The notes beneath the pieces are model-generated. The model had not been told where the DNA came from. It saw nothing but the letters and a program-made list of their open reading frames with translations, and did not search any database. The position numbers and the translations under genes were made by a program. Below are positions 59,970 through 64,000 of a stretch of DNA of 64,000 nt, in pieces (position 1 is the stretch's first letter; the number at the start of each line of letters is the position of its first letter). Source of the DNA: Lentinus brumalis (lineage: Eukaryota > Basidiomycota > Agaricomycetes > Polyporales > Polyporaceae); contig MARA01000008.1 in assembly GCA_001792895.1 (NCBI GenBank), positions 1-64,000 of the forward strand, given 5' to 3'.

Positions 59970-61493
59970 TCATCGATGACGTCCACGAGACCCATCGTCA
60001 GGAGCCGGCAACCTTCGACCACGATAACGCAACACACACCTGCGCGGTGCCCACAACCCTGTTGACTTGCAGCTCGAGAAGACCGAGACAAAGATCCTCG
60101 CAAGGTTGTCTTGGTCTTCCTCTGCGACGCGTACACCAAGAAGTACAAGTTCCTCCACAGTGCCGTGCGTCGACTTCTTCAACTCCAGCGCAGAGCGAAG
60201 ATGTTCGAGAAGACTGGTGATGTCGCGCAAGCGAACCTCAAGCCGTCGCAGATGGCGGAAGAGTCTGAGCAGTGTGACCCACCACCCTACAGGCGGGTCT
60301 CCAGCCAAGCGGATGCGGAGCTCCTGGATGTTCGGGCTGAACACACCGTGCAGGAGATCCGCCTTCTTCGTCCTGGGTCCATCGGGTCCGATCCGCGATG
60401 CCGTGACCAGAACCGCGAAGGGCAGTCCACGGACGAGCTCCGCCTGCAGCGACGGGGCCATCGCGAACTCGAAGCGCTTCCTGTCGCCAGCGTAGACCCG
60501 CAGGGTCGAGTCAATCTCCACCCGGCCGACCTCTCCTGGGAGGAAACGGTGGAAAGCAAGCGAGAAGAGGCGTGGGTGCATAATGGTGCCCGCTATGTCT
60601 GAGGCAGGCGGCGTGAGGGTCACGTTCAGGTCCGCGTCGGTCGGGACGGGTGCGTCCAGCAAGAGAGTCGCGAAGCGGGCAACGCGATCCGGGGTGTCCT
60701 TGATGATGCAGCTGCGGAGTGTAGAGAGGTTGCCACTGTTGGACCACAGGTCGGGGTCGTATGGCTCGGGAAAGAGCGGGAGCGCCTCGATGAACTCGAG
60801 TGTCTCGAGAGAACGACAGGCCAGGAGAACGCAGATGACCAGGTCCCAGTGATCAAGTTGCATGTGCGAGACACCACTGGGAGCATACACGCTAAGGTGC
60901 TTCAGGGATGGGCGCGCTAGGTACAGTCCAAGAAACACGGCGGCGGTACGGAGACTCCGCAGACGAGGGAGCGCGGAGGGAGGTAGTCTGTGGTGATAGA
61001 CGAACGAACTGGAAATGCTGGGACTGGATGTTGTCCCTGTGGGTAACATGACTGTCAGGTCCTCAAGAGAGTTGAGAGCCCTTTCTAAGAGCTGATGAAA
61101 CTCGAAAATTGGGTGCGAGGTACTGAGGATAATTGAGAGCGAGACCAGCCTCGGCGAGTGCGGCGCAAGGGTCGAGATTAGGTTCTGCTTGTCGAGAGAT
61201 ACGCTACGAGTCAAGTCGAGCGCGACATTCAGGAAGTATGGCTCCGAACGCTTGAGTGCATCGTGGTATGTGTTAAGGAAGACCAAGGTATCGCGTGGTG
61301 TTTCTTGACGAGTAGCGGGCAAGAGGGGAACGCGCCATACGTTGGATACCACGTTCGCCCAGAACCGAGGCGATCCTTCGACGATGTCGTTCCATGCGCG
61401 ACAGACCAAGCGAAGGTGAGGCAGTAGCCAGGGCTTGTCCGATTGCACGACAGACAGGATTTGCACGAGAACCTCTGCCGGGAGATGGTTCAT
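59970..61493 (-). CDS. F-box protein, intact
   Basis: One uninterrupted frame of 507 residues. It starts MNHLPAEVLVQILSVVQSD and continues LRLVCRAWNDIVEGSPRFWANVV, a standard F-box at residues 1-48 that would recruit substrates to an SCF ubiquitin ligase through Skp1. The rest holds irregular leucine-rich repeats (LVSLSIIL, PSLKHLSVYAP, SLETLEFIEALPL, LRRLEVRLRDITSLL) and ends in a basic tail. The upstream sequence to 61560 has no better in-frame start. Closely related in order of motifs to the gene at 55264-57034. Substrate unknown. Confidence 0.88.
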   Translation of the reverse strand: MNHLPAEVLVQILSVVQSDKPWLLPHLRLVCRAWNDIVEGSPRFWANVVSNVWRVPLLPATRQETPRDTLVFLNTYHDALKRSEPYFLNVALDLTRSVSLDKQNLISTLAPHSPRLVSLSIILSTSHPIFEFHQLLERALNSLEDLTVMLPTGTTSSPSISSSFVYHHRLPPSALPRLRSLRTAAVFLGLYLARPSLKHLSVYAPSGVSHMQLDHWDLVICVLLACRSLETLEFIEALPLFPEPYDPDLWSNSGNLSTLRSCIIKDTPDRVARFATLLLDAPVPTDADLNVTLTPPASDIAGTIMHPRLFSLAFHRFLPGEVGRVEIDSTLRVYAGDRKRFEFAMAPSLQAELVRGLPFAVLVTASRIGPDGPRTKKADLLHGVFSPNIQELRIRLAGDPPVGWWVTLLRLFRHLRRLEVRLRDITSLLEHLRSALELKKSTHGTVEELVLLGVRVAEEDQDNLARIFVSVFSSCKSTGLWAPRRCVLRYRGRRLPAPDDGSRGRHR

Positions 61494-61871
61494 GATGGTG
61501 GGTATCGCGTTCGCACTTTGCAGCGAGATCGACTTCCAGTGGATGATGCAGTTGTCGACTTCGCAGATTGAAGGGTGAATTTACTGACTGTTGAGCTGTG
61601 ATATAGCAGCTAGCGAGAGATGATGAGGGTAGCGATTGTGTTGGTGGTTGCGGAACAAGCATTCGAACGACTTGCCTGGCGGGCGCGTTTGCAACTCCGT
61701 TGTTTTCGGAGACTGAGGTCGCCCTCCGACCGCCGCCACCTCGTATGCACATACTCTCATCCTCGTCGACAACCTCAGATACATGATCCATAAAGACTGA
61801 GGGCAACACCCAATACAACAAACCATACGACCATTCCGCGCGATTCATAGCAAGCCCTTCCTCACTGCAAG
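61494..61871. other. Spacer between F-box gene and PCMT gene
   Basis: Contains the 5' region of the F-box gene and the 3' end of the PCMT gene. No further gene is supported. Confidence 0.5.
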
Positions 61872-62866
61872 TCACATCTGCTTGTCGCGGTCGGTCAGTG
61901 GAACATACTGTGCAAACGCATCAGCAATGCAAACGGAGGGCTAGGCAAGAGGACAGAGTACCATGACGTCCAACAGCGGGGTTTCGGTGACGTTCCCACT
62001 CTCATCTTTGTCGACCTGAAGGATCTGCTGTGCGTGTGTACCGACAGGGATGAACATGCGTCCCGGACGGGCGAGCTGTTCAACCAGCGCAGCTGGCATC
62101 GTCGGAGCGGCGGCACCAACGTGTATCGCGTCGAAAGGGCCGTCTTCTGGCGAGCCTGTCGTGATAACAGGTGAGTCGCACTCTTGCTTTCGAACAGCAA
62201 GCCACTCGTACTACCTTTCCTCCCGTCCCCTGCGATCATCTTGATCTTGCCCTCGTCGAGTGCTGGACTGAGCTTGTCTTTCCGCAGGTTCTCAACGGAC
62301 CATTCGACGAGCTCCGGGATGTGCTCGATCCCGACCACCTTGCCGTCTGCACTCTTCGGATCCGCGGGGTCTTGGATGAGGTGGTAGAACACTGCCGCGA
62401 GGTACCCCGAACCAGAACCTACGTCGAGAACGCGGGCACCGGGCTTGAGGAAGGGCAAGAGGTCCTCGGCGGCGTGTGCATGCTGTTGTGTCAGCCATGC
62501 AGCGGTGAGTGCATCTACTCAGCTGAATCATGGCTCGAATAATGCGTACCATGTGCGGAGCGGAGATCGTGGCGCCGTGCCCAATCGGTCTGCGATGCTT
62601 CGTCAGTACTCCATCTTTAACTTCATCCTGAATGGTTCGGGACGTACTGCGGTGAATCCTCGTATGCCGTGCGAGGATGGCGTACGTAGTGCGAACGGTT
62701 TACCTTGCTCATAGCCTACTCGTATGTACATCTAGAATGAGATGTCAATTTCAATCTGCATGTCATTGATACCCACCGCGATGACTCTGTCAGACGTGAT
62801 GATGCCCGCTTTCGCCATGTTCTGGATGAGCTCGGCGTTCGTTGATCCTGTGCACCTCCAAGCCAT
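61872..62866 (-). CDS. Protein-L-isoaspartate O-methyltransferase
   Basis: Six exons, 62866-62777, 62715-62648, 62589-62550, 62482-62215, 62155-61962 and 61907-61872, close in phase and give 231 residues. It starts MAWRCTGSTNAELIQNMAKA; the active-site region reads AYEDSPQPIGHGATISAPHM; the AdoMet motif I is VLDVGSGSGYLA, followed by GIEHIPELVEWSVENL. Later motifs are GDGRKGSPEDGPFDAIHVGA and RMFIPVG; the end is YVPLTDRDKQM. The enzyme methylates abnormal isoaspartyl residues with S-adenosylmethionine and so starts repair of aged proteins in the cytosol. Length is usual for the eukaryotic enzyme. Divergent from the glycosidase-like gene with about 320 bp between starts. Confidence 0.95.
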
Positions 62867-63186
62867 GATGATTTCTTCAAGCAGCAGTGGAATTACACCG
62901 AAGTTATCTCGATACAGAGCAAGATGAAGACTCGAGATGAGTGCTGTGGGGAGGTGTGGCACAGTCAGCCACAGCGGATCGTAAGGTTCGCTAACTGCGA
63001 CGTCATCGTATGGTCACATTATGATTGCTTCTCTGACTCTTTTGTTTAGCAGCAACTGCAGGGGCCTCTCGCGAGCCTCATTGATGTTCAAGTCCAAGAA
63101 CACGAAGATGCACCTTGACGACTTGGATCATCAAGTATGATCCAAGTTTTATCTGCCCATCATGCACTCATAATGAGTCGACTCAG
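62867..63186. promoter_or_regulatory. Bidirectional promoter with perfect palindrome
   Basis: Between the PCMT and glycosidase-like start codons. At 63121-63147 lies a perfect inverted repeat: ACTTGGATCAT, a 5-base spacer CAAGT, then ATGATCCAAGT. It starts 66 bp upstream of the plus-strand ATG. A dyad of this size suits a dimeric transcription factor. No TATA box is obvious. Confidence 0.6.
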
Positions 63187-64000
63187 ATGACTGGGCAAAT
63201 TCTCAACAATTGCCTGAAGGCAATGCAGACTGTCTACGGCCCCTTCGAAGCACTCACATCCACGCAAGCGTCCGATTGGATTCCGCCTCCCATGGCCGAG
63301 GGACACCGCGGCCGGTACCTCTGTCGGACCGACGCCTTCGGCGTGCTCAACTTCCTCATCCTCGGCGCGACCACCTTCGAGACACGCTACACGACGCTCG
63401 CCGCCCGGCTCTTCGAAACCGTGCACAACACCCTCGGCCGCACGCGAGACCTGACGCAGCGACTCCCTGGGGCGTCCGACGCGCACCCGCTCGCCGGCGG
63501 GCTGCGCATCGGGAAGGAGGACGAGGAAGACGACCCGAGCGGCGACGGCGACGGGCAGTACCATCACTACCTCACGCTCTGGATGTTCGCACTGAACCGG
63601 ATGGCGCGTGCAACGGGCGAGCGGCGGTACAACGACCTCGCAATTGAGCTTGCGAAGGCGATCCATCCGCGATTCGTGCGGGATAGGGACTCGGCGAGGC
63701 CGCGAATGTATTGGAAGATGAGCATCGACCTGAGGCGGCCGTTGGTGCGTTCGGAGGGGAACCTCGACCCGATTGGCGGATATGTCGTGTTCAGCCTCTT
63801 GCAGGAGGCGAGCGACGACAAGACGGTGCTTACGCAGGAGATCGATGAGTATAGGCGGATTCTGGAGACGAAATGGAGGCGGTATGTCTCGGAGGACCCG
63901 CTCGACCTGGGCATGACGCTGTGGACCGCACACTGGTCCGCGGGTAAGGAGGAATGGGCGACGGAGCTCATGAGGAGGGCGGATGCGTGTCTCCGTGAGT
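63187..64000 (+). CDS. Six-hairpin glycosidase-like protein, 3' partial
   Basis: An uninterrupted frame from the ATG at 63187 to the window end (271 codons). Characteristic stretches are GPFEALTSTQASDWIPPPMA, RTDAFGVLNFLILGATTFE, LPGASDAHPLAGGLRIGK, DGQYHHYLTLWMFALNRMAR, YNDLAIELAKAIHPRFV and LVRSEGNLDPIGGYVVFSLL. They match a fungal family with an (alpha/alpha)6 six-hairpin toroid, as in glycosidases, whose substrate is unknown. No signal peptide is seen, so it may be cytosolic. An upstream ATG at 63172 meets a stop at once, so 63187 is the start. The sequence CTCC/GTGAGT at the window end may be the first splice donor. Confidence 0.82.
   Translation, partial: MTGQILNNCLKAMQTVYGPFEALTSTQASDWIPPPMAEGHRGRYLCRTDAFGVLNFLILGATTFETRYTTLAARLFETVHNTLGRTRDLTQRLPGASDAHPLAGGLRIGKEDEEDDPSGDGDGQYHHYLTLWMFALNRMARATGERRYNDLAIELAKAIHPRFVRDRDSARPRMYWKMSIDLRRPLVRSEGNLDPIGGYVVFSLLQEASDDKTVLTQEIDEYRRILETKWRRYVSEDPLDLGMTLWTAHWSAGKEEWATELMRRADACLRE

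Noticed and set aside
63160..63933. 257-residue minus-strand frame
   Set aside because: Antisense to the six-hairpin glycosidase-like gene, which has clear family motifs and a valid start.

Overview
The window is nuclear DNA of a mushroom-forming basidiomycete (Agaricomycetes, most like Polyporales). The evidence is many short GT..AG introns of about 40-60 nt, and protein families typical of that group: a KDZ transposase with a CxC2-type cysteine cluster, a KDZ-linked TET/JBP dioxygenase, a divergent HMG protein, multicopy DUF6535 membrane proteins, F-box proteins and a fungal six-hairpin glycosidase-like protein. No bacterial operon structure, rRNA, tRNA or CRISPR array was seen. All functions are read from sequence alone; no database search was run.

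Region 1 (1 to about 18.2 kb) is a transposon-rich block. It opens with the 3' part of a gene carrying two RNase H1 N-terminal-like (viroplasmin-fold) domains. Next come a KDZ transposase (minus, 5.9 to 1.5 kb) and a TET/JBP dioxygenase (minus, 7.3 to 6.0 kb), the latter divergent from an HMG-like nuclear protein (plus, 7.8 to 10.7 kb). A second divergent pair follows: a Zn(II)2Cys6-like, acidic, coiled-coil protein (minus, 14.6 to 11.15 kb) and a Pro/Val-rich repeat protein (plus, 14.8 to 16.3 kb). The whole block is seeded with a GGGCA/TGCCC motif in introns, spacers and coding repeats. It ends in a 98-bp minisatellite that abuts a beheaded DUF6535 gene.

Region 2 (18.2 to 59.9 kb) is a seven-copy DUF6535 cluster, all on the plus strand (called A to G here). 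B to E have closed five-exon models with conserved splice phases. A lacks exons 1-3 and the start of exon 4. F and G each need one extra base at the same C-run. B+C+spacer and D+E+spacer form a tandem unit of roughly 9.5-10 kb. The spacers hold three related, decayed copies of an unrecognised sequence. Around the first spacer sit two inverted arms of about 2.1 kb, each with an F-box pseudogene. A fuller F-box gene (minus, 57.0 to 55.3 kb) lies between F and G.

Region 3 (59.97 to 64 kb) looks like ordinary host genes: an intact F-box gene, a six-exon protein-L-isoaspartate O-methyltransferase, and, divergent from it, a six-hairpin glycosidase-like gene that runs off the window. A perfect 11-bp-arm palindrome lies in the shared promoter of the last two.

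The most notable content is the KDZ-TET/JBP-HMG module with its extra Zn2Cys6-like and Pro/Val-rich neighbours and shared DNA motif, and the expanding DUF6535 array next to it.
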